From the NCBI RefSeq assembly GCF_049319665.1, contig NZ_JBMOUD010000008.1, positions 1-64,000 on the forward strand: DNA of 64,000 nucleotides. The letters run 5' to 3'. Shown one piece after another: positions 9,044 through 17,875 of this stretch (the stretch's first letter is position 1; every line of letters starts with the position of its first letter). The DNA comes from JBMOUD01 sp049319665. GTDB lineage: Bacteria > Pseudomonadota > Gammaproteobacteria > Enterobacterales > Enterobacteriaceae. The notes beneath the pieces are model-generated. The model was not told the origin of the DNA, made no database searches, and saw nothing but the letters and a program-made list of their open reading frames with translations. The translations under genes were made by a program, and so were the position numbers.

Positions 9044-9790
9044 TCAGAGTTGCGAAAAACCACCGTCGACAACAATTTCTGCGCCAAGCATATAACGAGA
9101 TTCATCGCTGGCGAGGAAAAGCGCCGCTTGGGCAATATCTTCAGCCTCTCCCAAATGCTTGAGCGGAATCCGGGCAGCAATTCGCTGCTTCGCCGCATTG
9201 ATATCATCTGCTGAACCACCGCTACGTGAGTGGATAAATGTATCAATTGCGCCTGGGCTGACCGCGTTTACTCTGATTTTTCGACCCAATAACTCTGCTG
9301 ACCAGGTCTGCGCCAGTGAACGAACGGCGGCCTTGGAAGCGGACAATAATGAGAGGCCCGGTGTGCCGACTTGGTTGAGCCAAGACGTGTTAAGAATCAC
9401 CGATGCGCCTTCACGTAATAAAGGGGCGATTGTCTGCATCGAGAAGAACACGCCTTTAACATTAATATCCATCAATTCGTCATAACGCGCTGTTGAGGTT
9501 TCCATTAACGGCGTAACAAATGCCACTCCCGCATTTGCAAAGAAAACATCAAGCCCGCCAAAAACCTGCTTAACCTCGTCATGTACCCGCTGAAGATCGG
9601 TAAGTGATGTCACATCTGCTGCGATGGTCAGCACATCAGCAGGCAGCTGTTTTTTAACCTCTTCTAACTTGGCGGCATCGCGGCCCGTCATCGCTACACG
9701 AGCACCTTCACGTAGCATTAAAGACGCCGTCGCTAAACCAATCCCACTTGACCCACCGGTAATCAATACTGTCTTATCTCGTAATCTCAC
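9044..9790 (-). CDS. SDR-family oxidoreductase lacking the catalytic Tyr
   Basis: A 248-residue classical short-chain dehydrogenase/reductase by sequence. The nucleotide-binding GGSSGIG is near residue 13 and NAG near residue 90. The active-site Ser is at about 136, and AVSPGAIDT follows the active site. The expected YxxxK reads LSASK, with Leu149 (TTG at 9346-9344) in place of Tyr and Lys153 kept, so normal SDR catalysis is doubtful. A GTG start at 9790 is chosen because GAGGT lies just upstream; an ATG at 9850 would overlap the oxidase gene. It is last in the AhpD-cupin-oxidase-SDR gene run. The substrate is unknown. Confidence 0.85.
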   Translation of the reverse strand: MRLRDKTVLITGGSSGIGLATASLMLREGARVAMTGRDAAKLEEVKKQLPADVLTIAADVTSLTDLQRVHDEVKQVFGGLDVFFANAGVAFVTPLMETSTARYDELMDINVKGVFFSMQTIAPLLREGASVILNTSWLNQVGTPGLSLLSASKAAVRSLAQTWSAELLGRKIRVNAVSPGAIDTFIHSRSGGSADDINAAKQRIAARIPLKHLGEAEDIAQAALFLASDESRYMLGAEIVVDGGFSQL

Positions 9791-9818
9791 TTGCTCTACC
9801 TCTGCTAGAAAGTGTGTA

Positions 9819-10940
9819 TTATTTGCACGCCTGAATATGTTGTTGCACAACGTCCTGAACGCCTTGTTGTGCCGCCTCTATCGCCCCTGCTATGTAGCCG
9901 GGGAACAGCGATGACCATTCACTGGCAATGCCTTGCAATCGATGTTGCCAAAAGCCTTGGTCCGCGGCAGCGGGTACGACAGCGTGATCCGCTAACAACG
10001 TGAGATCAGATAGATGGGCGGTGAAAGGATCGACAGCCCAGTCTTTAAAATATTCCGCCTGTGGTTTAGCCGCAGCCTCACCAAATAATCTCGTAAGCTG
10101 TGCTCGGCATAAGGTTTTCAAGCTCTCTTCGCTGATTGTCCGACGTGTTGTTGCCGGTACGCCCAAAAAACCAAACAGCGCGGATACACCGCCAGGTGTT
10201 GAAGCATCGTGTATTTCAGCCATCGGCCCGGCGCTACTTCGCGCTTCGCCAGACAGGCCATCGGCTCGCCAGAATGGCGTCTCATACACCGCCACATATT
10301 TAGCATGTGCCGCCATCCAGGTTGCGGTATTCGCCCATTGGTGGGCCAATGTTGTCGGCAACGGTGGAATATATTCCATCGCACAAGCAAGCGCCGGCGG
10401 CAGTGCCAGCAAGATATGCTCTGCCATCAGCGAGGATGTTTGTCCGTCGCGACACAGGCTATGCACCATGATCTGGTTATCGTGTTCTTGAAGCTGAAAC
10501 ACACTGTGTTGAAAATAGATTCGTTCTGATGGGATTGTCTTTTTCAGTTTTTCTGCCAATACCTGCATGCCGCCCACCAAACGCATGGCCGGAGGAGCCG
10601 AGACATAACCTGAGTGACGTGAGGGCCTGAGATGATGAGCCTGTTCATACAACAAGTCACCATGCTCATTTTGTGCAGTAAGCGCAATTCCTAACCCATT
10701 GAATATGTCTACTAATTGATGCTGTAGCGCTGGCCATACCCAGGTTGCGCCAAGATCGACCCGCATTTTGTCGACATCATCTACGCTGTGCTCAGCCAAT
10801 GACACAGGCGAAAGCGCCCTGCCGCCGACCGTTTCACGCCCCTCTAATAAAACGAAATCAACACCGTAATTCATTAATAAAGAGGCGGCGTATAATCCAC
10901 TAATACCCGCACCAATAATGGCGACTTGTGTACGTTTCAC
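9819..10940 (-). CDS. Flavin-containing amine oxidase family protein
   Basis: A 373-residue FAD enzyme of the monoamine oxidase/NAD(P)-binding Rossmann superfamily. The dinucleotide-binding IIGAGISGLYAA lies at residues 9-20, followed by LLEGRETVGGRA, the FAD-contacting GGR motif. A C-terminal FPGYIAGAIEAAQQG matches the FAD-binding end of the family. No signal peptide is seen, so it is probably cytosolic. It begins with GTG inside a GTGA overlap with the cupin gene stop, a sign of coupled translation. It probably oxidises an amine or related substrate; which one cannot be told. Confidence 0.85.
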   Translation of the reverse strand: MKRTQVAIIGAGISGLYAASLLMNYGVDFVLLEGRETVGGRALSPVSLAEHSVDDVDKMRVDLGATWVWPALQHQLVDIFNGLGIALTAQNEHGDLLYEQAHHLRPSRHSGYVSAPPAMRLVGGMQVLAEKLKKTIPSERIYFQHSVFQLQEHDNQIMVHSLCRDGQTSSLMAEHILLALPPALACAMEYIPPLPTTLAHQWANTATWMAAHAKYVAVYETPFWRADGLSGEARSSAGPMAEIHDASTPGGVSALFGFLGVPATTRRTISEESLKTLCRAQLTRLFGEAAAKPQAEYFKDWAVDPFTAHLSDLTLLADHAVVPAAADQGFWQHRLQGIASEWSSLFPGYIAGAIEAAQQGVQDVVQQHIQACK

Positions 10941-11620
10941 AGCGCCACCTCAGGGAGATTACGCTCTCTTAAGTGGCCCGTTTTAATGTAAAGCGTCACT
11001 CCCTCGCTACCGACAATTAGTGCGGGAAAATCACCGGCAGGCAAGCGCAACCAGCTGTATCTCTCATAGCTCTGATTATTTTCACTCAATGAACCGGCCA
11101 GAATCAGCAGCTCTGCACCTTGCGGTAATTCATTTTTAAATAAAAGGTCGCCGGGTAGCCGACGTTCCAGACGAACATTTTCATCTTCACTCTGATACAG
11201 CGGGCATTCGCTATAGGTTGTATAGTGCTGCCAGTTGGCATCATCTTGGGTATTAATACGAACAACAGCATCGTCATATTGCGACATCTGACGTAATTTC
11301 ACGAAAATCATCGCGCCAGCAGCACCGCTTGAAGGCTGATGCGAGGAACCAGGAGGATTTCGTAGATACCAGCCAGAATTAAAATGGTGCTCACCTTCCG
11401 AAAATACTCCCTCTAGCACCAAGATCTCCTCGCCTTGCGGATGTGAATGCGCAGGAAAGAACGAGTGTGGGAGATAACGAACAATCGTCGTTGCCTGTGC
11501 TTGCTCTTCACCAAGTCTGTCTAGCATGATGCGCTCTACACCGTGCTGCGGTGAACCAGACCATATATGCTCGGCTGGCGTGACGATCGCTCGTTGAGAG
11601 AAATCAGGGTTTACTAACAT
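10937..11620 (-). CDS. Cupin-domain protein (ChrR-like)
   Basis: A 227-residue protein with a cupin fold. FFPAHSHPQGEEILVLEG, near residues 55-72, supplies the HxHxxxE metal-binding motif, and a second cupin-like half follows. It resembles the C-terminal cupin of ChrR-type anti-sigma factors but lacks the N-terminal zinc-binding part. The start at 11620 is preferred because AGGAAG lies just before its ATG; a TTG at 11677 overlapping the AhpD-like stop is the alternative. It is coupled to the following oxidase gene. It could be a metal-dependent oxygenase or a sensor of reactive oxygen; this is not resolved. Confidence 0.8.
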   Translation of the reverse strand: MLVNPDFSQRAIVTPAEHIWSGSPQHGVERIMLDRLGEEQAQATTIVRYLPHSFFPAHSHPQGEEILVLEGVFSEGEHHFNSGWYLRNPPGSSHQPSSGAAGAMIFVKLRQMSQYDDAVVRINTQDDANWQHYTTYSECPLYQSEDENVRLERRLPGDLLFKNELPQGAELLILAGSLSENNQSYERYSWLRLPAGDFPALIVGSEGVTLYIKTGHLRERNLPEVAL

Positions 11621-11673
11621 GGATTCTTCCTGATAACGACAAAGAAAGGCACCCATCGCGGATGCCTGTTTAC

Positions 11674-12018
11674 TCAAGCTTGTGGCAGGGAATCAAAGGC
11701 ATCCAGGACGTGCGCGGTATAAGTCAATGCCGCTCCTGTATTCAACGAAATGGCTACTGCTAATGCCTCAGCAATCTCTTCACGGGTTGCACCATGTTTA
11801 GCCGCCGCTTTTACATGTACTGAGATGCAGCCATCGCAGCGCGTAGTTATCGCAACGGCCAGCGCGATCAGTTCATGTATTTTTGCACTCAAATGTCCTG
11901 TCGCCGATGCGCCTGCATCCATACGCATCAGGCCTTTCATAAATTCAGGGGTAAGTTTTGAGTATTCCGCCACTTTACCCAGTAGTTCGTCACGATGTTC
12001 ATTCCAATCAAGCAACAC
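11674..12018 (-). CDS. Carboxymuconolactone decarboxylase (AhpD-like) family protein
   Basis: A 114-residue all-helical protein of the AhpD/CMD family. The redox motif CDGCISVH is near residues 60-67, after the conserved glutamate of HELIALAVAITTRC. AhpD-type members use this CxxC pair as a thiol reductant, and other members are gamma-carboxymuconolactone decarboxylases; the CxxC-xxxH pattern favours a peroxide/thiol role. It is the first gene of a four-gene minus-strand run with cupin, amine oxidase and SDR. The LysR gene lies upstream on the same strand. Confidence 0.85.
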   Translation of the reverse strand: MLLDWNEHRDELLGKVAEYSKLTPEFMKGLMRMDAGASATGHLSAKIHELIALAVAITTRCDGCISVHVKAAAKHGATREEIAEALAVAISLNTGAALTYTAHVLDAFDSLPQA

Positions 12019-12335
12019 AGAAACCTCTCATTATTCAGTGATAAAGCATCGGCCTGGCGTATGTCGCTGCCGGCATACTCAGTAGAAAATCTTTTTTACT
12101 TATTCATGCTGAAGTAGCGATATGGCTTAATGGATACTGTTTAAAGTCCGCCATATCTCAACTTGCATACATTATGGGAAGATTATTTTTACTGAACAAA
12201 TGAGATAATCTTGGGAATTAATAAAGAAAAACTTCGTCGATATAATGAGAAGCGAGATAGTGAAATATGCCGCCGTATGACGACATATAAAAGGGAAAGC
12301 AAAGATGTAATCGACGGGAGAGACGGAAAGAAAAG
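12019..12335. promoter_or_regulatory. Upstream region of the redox operon
   Basis: No gene is seen here. Two inverted repeats could be regulator sites: GTATG with CATAC around 12059-12078, which fits the LysR T-N11-A pattern, and GATATGGC with GCCATATC around 12119-12157. The region probably carries the promoter of the AhpD-cupin-oxidase-SDR run and the end of the LysR gene transcript. Confidence 0.35.
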
Positions 12336-13262
12336 TTACTCTGCGTTAGAACGACAGCTTTCTTTTACATCCTTTTGGATCCAATCATGGAAAAGTGAGA
12401 CTTCAGGGCGTTTTAGCGCGTGATCCGATCTGACCATATAATAAGACCAGTTAAGCGGCCATTTATGTTCGCTAAAAAGCGCTAACAACTGGCCGGTGTC
12501 TATCGCCTGTTGAACTAGCGCTTTACGCACCAACGCCACGCCTCTGCCACTAAGCGCGGCCAGAATAACCGCCGATGTTGAATTAATATGCAAACCGTTC
12601 TGCCTGGCGGTACCTGCCCCTACTTTCTCCAATACCTTGTCCCAATCGGGAAAATTAGCACCGGGATGTGGTGTATCATCGTAAATAAGTTTCTGCGCAC
12701 TCAACCAATTGCCGTCGATAGATAGCCCTGGCGTCAACATTAATGGGCTGCAAACAATAGTGGCTTCTTCATCCATTAGCTTAGTAGCATGCAGGCCCGG
12801 CCAGTCTCCCGGCCCGCAGCGTATGCCGATATCAGCTTCACCATGAATAATATCAGTCAATCTATCAGAGACATCGAGACGCAAATCGATATTGTCGTAG
12901 TGTTCAGAAAATCGATTAAGCCGGGACATCAACCAGTTCATCACTAAAACCTGAGAAGCGGTGATCACCACAACAGAACGTGCGCGGCGCCCACGTAACT
13001 TATTCAAACCACTTTCCAGCTTATCTAACCCTTCAGTGATATCCTGCAACGCATGCTGTGCTTCACTGACTAATGCCAGCCTCTCTTTGCCTGAACGCGT
13101 TCGATTCAACAGCGGATGCCCAACCCAATCTTCGAGCGAACGAACCAACTGGCCCACGGCAGCAGGCGTTACGCCGAGTTCTTCCGCCGCGCCGGTAAAA
13201 CTACCGTGGCGCGCAGCGGCTTCAAATGCATGCAGCCACTTAAGTCGGTTCAGTGAACGCAT
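12336..13262 (-). CDS. LysR-family transcriptional regulator (GcvA-like)
   Basis: A 308-residue LysR regulator. The N-terminal winged helix covers residues 1-65 (FEAAARHGSFTGAAEELGVTPAAV), and the periplasmic-binding-like effector domain fills the rest, with GEADIGIRCG typical of the GcvA/AmpR subgroup. It lies between the minus-strand AhpD-cupin-oxidase-SDR run and a divergent SDR gene whose start is about 200 bp away. It is therefore the likely regulator of one or both. The effector is unknown. Confidence 0.9.
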   Translation of the reverse strand: MRSLNRLKWLHAFEAAARHGSFTGAAEELGVTPAAVGQLVRSLEDWVGHPLLNRTRSGKERLALVSEAQHALQDITEGLDKLESGLNKLRGRRARSVVVITASQVLVMNWLMSRLNRFSEHYDNIDLRLDVSDRLTDIIHGEADIGIRCGPGDWPGLHATKLMDEEATIVCSPLMLTPGLSIDGNWLSAQKLIYDDTPHPGANFPDWDKVLEKVGAGTARQNGLHINSTSAVILAALSGRGVALVRKALVQQAIDTGQLLALFSEHKWPLNWSYYMVRSDHALKRPEVSLFHDWIQKDVKESCRSNAE

Positions 13263-13459
13263 GAAATACTCCTATTCTTAGTTTTACTCTATCCAGACTG
13301 GCAAAAATCATATCGAAATAGATTTTCTATGTCGATTGGCAATTTCTTCTGATTCGTCACTCGTTAATCTACATGGCAATATTTTCTCACTAACGCTTGC
13401 TGAGCAAGAAAATACGGCAAGTTTTAAATACTTTCCTTGATGAATCAGATGAGGTCACA

Positions 13460-14236
13460 ATGTCAGTTTTATTTGTAGGCAAAAAACTTTTAGTTGTTGG
13501 TGGGACCAGTGGAATGGGATTAGAAACTGCACGCCTGATGCTCGAAAACGGCGGCAGCGTGGTACTGGTCGGTAATCGCAAAGACAAAGCTGAACAAGTA
13601 CGTCAAACGCTGTCATCTTTGGGAAAGGTCGACATTATTGTCGCCGATTTGATGAAAGAAGACGGGATGAATCATGTACGTCAAGCGATCAACGAACAAC
13701 ATCGTGATATCAGCCTTTTGGTCAATGCAGCTGGCGTTTTCTTCCCAAAAGCTTTTACAGACAATCAAGAAGCTGATTACGACATGTATATGAACATTAA
13801 CCGAGCGACCTTCTTTATTACTCGCGATGTAGTGAATAATATGATTGCCGCTGGTGTTAAAGGCGCTATCGTAAATATCGGTTCAATGTGGGCGCAGCAG
13901 GCTATCGGCGCAACGCCATCTGCAGCTTATTCGATGGCGAAAGCGGGTCTGCATGCGCTGACTAAAAATCTGGCAATTGAACTGGGAAGCAAAGGTATTC
14001 GTGTCAATGCCGTTTCCCCGGCAGTCGTCCATACGCCGATTTACGAAGGCTTTATTCCAAAAGAAGAAGTTAACGGTGTGATGGACAGCTTCGATAGTTT
14101 TCATCCTATTGGCCGAGTGGGCACAACGCGTGATATCGCTGAAACAGTAACGTTCTTACTCTCAGATAAAACCAGCTGGGTAACGGGTGCTATCTGGGAT
14201 GTTGATGGTGGCGTCATGGCTGGGCGCAACGGCTAA
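13460..14236 (+). CDS. SDR-family oxidoreductase
   Basis: A 258-residue classical short-chain dehydrogenase with an intact active site. GGTSGMG binds the nucleotide near residue 14, NAAG occurs near residue 92, and a Ser in NIGSMW comes before the YSMAK motif. The conserved AVSPAVVHTP and the C-terminal VDGG are also present. GAGGT six bases upstream supports the ATG at 13460; the frame is open 21 codons further up. It is divergent from the LysR gene, a common target arrangement. It is not a close copy of the SDR at 9044-9790. The substrate is unknown. Confidence 0.88.
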   Translation: MSVLFVGKKLLVVGGTSGMGLETARLMLENGGSVVLVGNRKDKAEQVRQTLSSLGKVDIIVADLMKEDGMNHVRQAINEQHRDISLLVNAAGVFFPKAFTDNQEADYDMYMNINRATFFITRDVVNNMIAAGVKGAIVNIGSMWAQQAIGATPSAAYSMAKAGLHALTKNLAIELGSKGIRVNAVSPAVVHTPIYEGFIPKEEVNGVMDSFDSFHPIGRVGTTRDIAETVTFLLSDKTSWVTGAIWDVDGGVMAGRNG

Positions 14237-14299
14237 AGCTTGCTGAAAACCAATCGCTGGCAATAAACGGTAGATTGGCTTTCTCAGTATCTATATTAG

Positions 14300-14422
14300 T
14301 TTGGCCAAGCCAGCATAGTTCTGGATAGCCTCGCCGCTGCCGATTACAGGCTGCCAGAAACATTGAAAGAAAAGTTTGATGAGCTAACGATAGAATATCG
14401 TCGTGGTGACGCAGGTAAGTGA
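14300..14422 (+). pseudogene. Possible remnant of a coding sequence
   Basis: A 40-codon open stretch without its own start ends in TGA and reads as a plausible protein tail (ADYRLPETLKEKFDELTIEY). A stop codon lies just upstream in the same frame. It may be the 3' end of a lost gene. The family was not recognised, and a chance open stretch cannot be excluded. Confidence 0.2.
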
Positions 14423-14430
14423 TGTAACCA

Positions 14431-14479
14431 TTTTGGTCGTCTGGCTTGCTGGCGAAAATAGCAAATCAGGCGACCAAAA
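14431..14479. terminator. Bidirectional hairpin between convergent genes
   Basis: A 13-bp stem (TTTTGGTCGTCTG with CAGGCGACCAAAA, one G-U pair) lies between the plus-strand SDR gene and the minus-strand DUF4056 gene. T-runs flank both sides, so it can end transcription from both directions. Confidence 0.65.
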
Positions 14480-14491
14480 CGATAAGCCGGA

Positions 14492-15664
14492 TCACTTCAA
14501 TTCATCGCAGCTTTCCCTGCCAAGCTTGCGCTCTTTAATGTTTCTCAGGTCATCTTGTATTTCAGCCTGACGTGCCAGCAATGCAAAATCAGTCATACTG
14601 TAGTAGCTACGAGGTACCGGCAAATTCACCATATCCTTGCCTTTCCAGATTTGCAGTTGCCCTAAATCAGCCAACTTATAGCCATAAGCCTGCTCTGGTA
14701 GCGTTAGGTATAAGGCCGGCGTTTCTTCCTGCGGAGGATGAGACGGCCAACGAGCGTCAGCGGTGTGATAATTGCGGTAACGCACTAAATATTTCTCAGG
14801 GGCGCGGCACTGGCTGTTCCACCATAATCCATCCACAGCATCAAACTGCGAGCGCGTTTGCTCGGCATCAACGCTTTGTAATTGATGTAAAGCATCCGGG
14901 ATAGCAACCTGCAATGCCCGTGAATATTCGCTTAGCGACGAAGCATAGCCGCTATTGATCACATTTAATGCAATACGCGCCCCGAGCAAATTAGAGTAGA
15001 GATCTTCTGGAGAAAAAGCTGAAATGCCTTCAGAAAAACCGGGGACGGATTCAAAACCATACCATTGAGCCACTTCATGCCACGCAGCAAGCTGAAAAGC
15101 TAAACGTGCGGCAATAAAAGCACTAAGCGTGTAGCGCTGCGCCGGATCTTCTGGCGGTGTAAAGGCCCACAACTTGATATGGCGTTGCCCTAACTCATCG
15201 CTAAAACGAATCTCCTGCTGCTGGCCCAATTTCGGCAAAATTTTAGTGAATAAATATAACGTGTAATCGGCAGTATCTCGAATATGGGATAAATCGATAA
15301 AACCGCCTCGGCGGGTATAAATTAATCCATCATGTTCTGTATTAAAGCCAGCTAACGTACTTAGGACACTCAGTTTACTATCGTTATAGTGATGCTTACC
15401 GAGGTTATTCACCTCAACAACATTATCCAATTGATAGAAAGGAACGGTAATACCGCCTACTTCAGCACGCAAATTGTAGCCAAATGCGCAACAAGGCCTT
15501 AATCCTTCGGGAGCAGGTAATTCTCGCATTACTGGCCAACTCTGTTTAGCCGCAGTCGGCGATTGATCCATTGGCGTAATGAGCACCGATTGCATAGGCT
15601 CAGGCACACTTTGGCACCCAGCTAATAACACACTGATGCTGGCTAATAAGGTAATAAACTTCAT
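14492..15664 (-). CDS. DUF4056-type outer-membrane lipoprotein
   Basis: A 390-residue lipoprotein. The signal peptide ends in the lipobox LLAGC (Cys16), and the following Gln predicts transport to the outer membrane. RPCCAFGYNL near residue 56 and the YTRRGGFIDLSHIRDTADY segment, with conserved histidines further on (WHEVAQWYG), match the DUF4056 family as I recall it. The biochemical role of that family is not known to me. It is last in a three-gene operon, one base after the barrel gene stop, so it is co-translated with two predicted outer-membrane barrels. Confidence 0.75.
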   Translation of the reverse strand: MKFITLLASISVLLAGCQSVPEPMQSVLITPMDQSPTAAKQSWPVMRELPAPEGLRPCCAFGYNLRAEVGGITVPFYQLDNVVEVNNLGKHHYNDSKLSVLSTLAGFNTEHDGLIYTRRGGFIDLSHIRDTADYTLYLFTKILPKLGQQQEIRFSDELGQRHIKLWAFTPPEDPAQRYTLSAFIAARLAFQLAAWHEVAQWYGFESVPGFSEGISAFSPEDLYSNLLGARIALNVINSGYASSLSEYSRALQVAIPDALHQLQSVDAEQTRSQFDAVDGLWWNSQCRAPEKYLVRYRNYHTADARWPSHPPQEETPALYLTLPEQAYGYKLADLGQLQIWKGKDMVNLPVPRSYYSMTDFALLARQAEIQDDLRNIKERKLGRESCDELK

Positions 15665-15665
15665 A

Positions 15666-16811
15666 TTAAAATGCTTCGCCCACCTGAAAATAGAAGCCGC
15701 TGCTTCGTTTACCTACGCCATAATCCAAACGCACGTTCATACGCGGTTTGAATTCAAACCGATAGCCAACGCCGACAGAAGGGAGCCACTCACCTTTACC
15801 AATATGTTTGCTGCCATCGGCCATATTGCCTGTCCCCACCCAACCAACAACGCCGTGACGCCAGCTCAGTTTGCGCCGATACTCTAGTTGAGTGTTTACC
15901 ACATCGCGATCGCGATAACGGCCTTGATAATAACCCCGCATCCGGTGATCGCTGCCAAGTTCAGACATCATATTCCAAGGGACATCGCCTTGGGTAAAGC
16001 GCCCGTAAATATCCCAGGCCAGCACGGTATTGGCATTTAGGCTGTGATACAAGCTGTATTGGTTTTCCAGAACAGAAAAACGATTGTTGCTCCCCAGCGA
16101 TGGAGAAAAATAGGTGTAGGTGACTTGCAACACCTGCCCTCTGGTCGGATTAGGGACAAAATCGCGGGTATCGTAACTAAAACTGGCGCTAGCACCGGAG
16201 CTAAATACCGAAGCACCACCGTTTGCACGATCAAAAGAACCTTTTTGTCGATCTTTGATATCAGTTGCATGCATGGAAGAAACGGTCCAGCCAGCGCCAA
16301 TATAAGTATCAGGTGCAATCCGGTAATATAAAATAGGGCTTAAGGTTGCATCTTTTGCTGTATAGCCTTCCTTAGTATTACTTGTTTTCCCCGCTTGATA
16401 TCCCTCCCCCCAATAATAAGTAGGAACATTATTAAGGGAACCATTAACGAAAACTCGCCAGCGGTCTTTATCCAGAAAACTATAATTTGTTACCCCTAAC
16501 CCAAATGCGCCGGTAGAACTAAAAAAGCCGCTCATTGAGACGCTGGATATTTGGGTTTCAAGATCATTAGGATCTGGGCGATATAACCCCACCGCAGCAA
16601 CACCAACCCCTACGCCAAGCTCCGGGGTATAAAATGGACCGGGTAATATTCCCCAGTCAATAGTCTTACTATTATCGTGCTTATCATCCGCGCCCAAATG
16701 GGCCAAGGCGCCGTCAATTTTCTCACGGCTGAGAAATATCCCAGCCTGAGAATTAAAAACAGGAAATAACATCATCAATAAAGCAAAACGAAAGCATTGA
16801 TGAAGCGACAT
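15666..16811 (-). CDS. BamA/TamA-like outer-membrane barrel without POTRA domains
   Basis: A 381-residue protein with a signal peptide (about residues 1-23). The Omp85-type barrel motifs are YDTRDFVPNPTRG and the RGYYQGRYRDRD segment that corresponds to the conserved RGF loop. It ends in Phe, as outer-membrane barrels do. The N-terminus is too short for POTRA repeats, so it is a barrel-only member of the D15/Omp85 superfamily. Its ATG overlaps the upstream stop (TAATG), and the lipoprotein gene follows after one base. It may insert, translocate or hold the partner proteins at the outer membrane; this is inference. Confidence 0.78.
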   Translation of the reverse strand: MSLHQCFRFALLMMLFPVFNSQAGIFLSREKIDGALAHLGADDKHDNSKTIDWGILPGPFYTPELGVGVGVAAVGLYRPDPNDLETQISSVSMSGFFSSTGAFGLGVTNYSFLDKDRWRVFVNGSLNNVPTYYWGEGYQAGKTSNTKEGYTAKDATLSPILYYRIAPDTYIGAGWTVSSMHATDIKDRQKGSFDRANGGASVFSSGASASFSYDTRDFVPNPTRGQVLQVTYTYFSPSLGSNNRFSVLENQYSLYHSLNANTVLAWDIYGRFTQGDVPWNMMSELGSDHRMRGYYQGRYRDRDVVNTQLEYRRKLSWRHGVVGWVGTGNMADGSKHIGKGEWLPSVGVGYRFEFKPRMNVRLDYGVGKRSSGFYFQVGEAF

Positions 16812-17875
16812 TAGAAGCGAACTTCTCCTGCTAACATAAAGCTATTACGTTTTTCAAAACCTACCTCGGTAGTGATATTGAAGTTTTTTGTTATTTCATA
16901 CTGCGCACCAACCAGCATATTCCATGGTGATTTAAGATGTTGCTTAACTCGGAATCTGCCTTCACCCTTTTTGTTAGCAATATTGACCATGCTTTGCAAT
17001 GCCATTGGGAAGTTCAAATCACTAATATTACCTTTAAACTCTTGTTGAATATCCTGATACATCGTTCCGACCCATAAATTCAGATGCCCTTCAGGGATAT
17101 AATATTTACTCGCACCGGGTACAGTGAATCTATAACCTACGCGTGGGGTTAGCGTAAACGCCGAGATATTACCGTCCAGAATATTAAAATTTGTACGGGT
17201 GTAGTTCATATCCAGTGATGCGAAAGCATCATTGTAACCGCCGACGAAAGTGGTACCGCCGCCGTATGTTGTACCTTTAAATTTCAGTACAAAATCTAAA
17301 TCTTTAAGGCCAAGCCCGTCAACATTGGAACCAAGGAATGGAACTTTATCCACTGTCACTTTTGATACAGAAGATCCTTTAGTATGGCCAACAATTCCAT
17401 ATATATTCATAAAGGGAAATAGCCAAGTATCAAGACGCGCTGTTGATGTTTTACTTCTCTCTCTGGTTTTACCAACGGCTATATGAAAGGAGTCTGGGTC
17501 TAACGGAATGTTTCCTATCCATGGCAGAGAAACACTTAACCCGCTGAGTTCAATAGTATCCACCTTAATATTTTGATGGATATCCATATAGTTGTAGCCA
17601 ATACCGAAAGGCTCAGGAAGAGTATAGCCTTTCGCCCGGGCCGCATCCCCCAGAATAGGTAGAAAGGTCCCTTTCGAAAAATAACCTACATCTTCTTTTG
17701 GTTTTTCTTGAGATGATAATGCGAGCGTTGGTGGTTCAGAAATACTGGCAATTTGATCTGAGTGCGTAACTTTATCCAGCAATTTATTCGTTTGATTATT
17801 ATTTTCAGCAAAGGATAAAGGAGATGACAATGCCGCCAAAGAAACCAACGCCACTGTATACTTATTTAGTTCCAT
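16811..17875 (-). CDS. Predicted outer-membrane beta-barrel protein
   Basis: A 354-residue protein with a clear signal peptide cleaved near ALSSPLSFA. It has alternating aromatic/hydrophobic strands and a C-terminal strand ending GEVRF, with the terminal Phe typical of outer-membrane barrels. The mature N-terminus (about residues 24-70) is polar and probably periplasmic. No specific family was recognised with confidence. It is first in a three-gene operon with an Omp85-like barrel and a DUF4056-type lipoprotein, joined to the next gene by a TAATG overlap. The upstream region is AT-rich, which suggests horizontal gain or silencing. Confidence 0.7.
   Translation of the reverse strand: MELNKYTVALVSLAALSSPLSFAENNNQTNKLLDKVTHSDQIASISEPPTLALSSQEKPKEDVGYFSKGTFLPILGDAARAKGYTLPEPFGIGYNYMDIHQNIKVDTIELSGLSVSLPWIGNIPLDPDSFHIAVGKTRERSKTSTARLDTWLFPFMNIYGIVGHTKGSSVSKVTVDKVPFLGSNVDGLGLKDLDFVLKFKGTTYGGGTTFVGGYNDAFASLDMNYTRTNFNILDGNISAFTLTPRVGYRFTVPGASKYYIPEGHLNLWVGTMYQDIQQEFKGNISDLNFPMALQSMVNIANKKGEGRFRVKQHLKSPWNMLVGAQYEITKNFNITTEVGFEKRNSFMLAGEVRF

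Noticed and set aside
12211..12423. 70-codon plus-strand frame in the AhpD-LysR gap
   Set aside because: Its 3' half overlaps the LysR coding end antisense, and no ribosome-binding site or family resemblance is seen.
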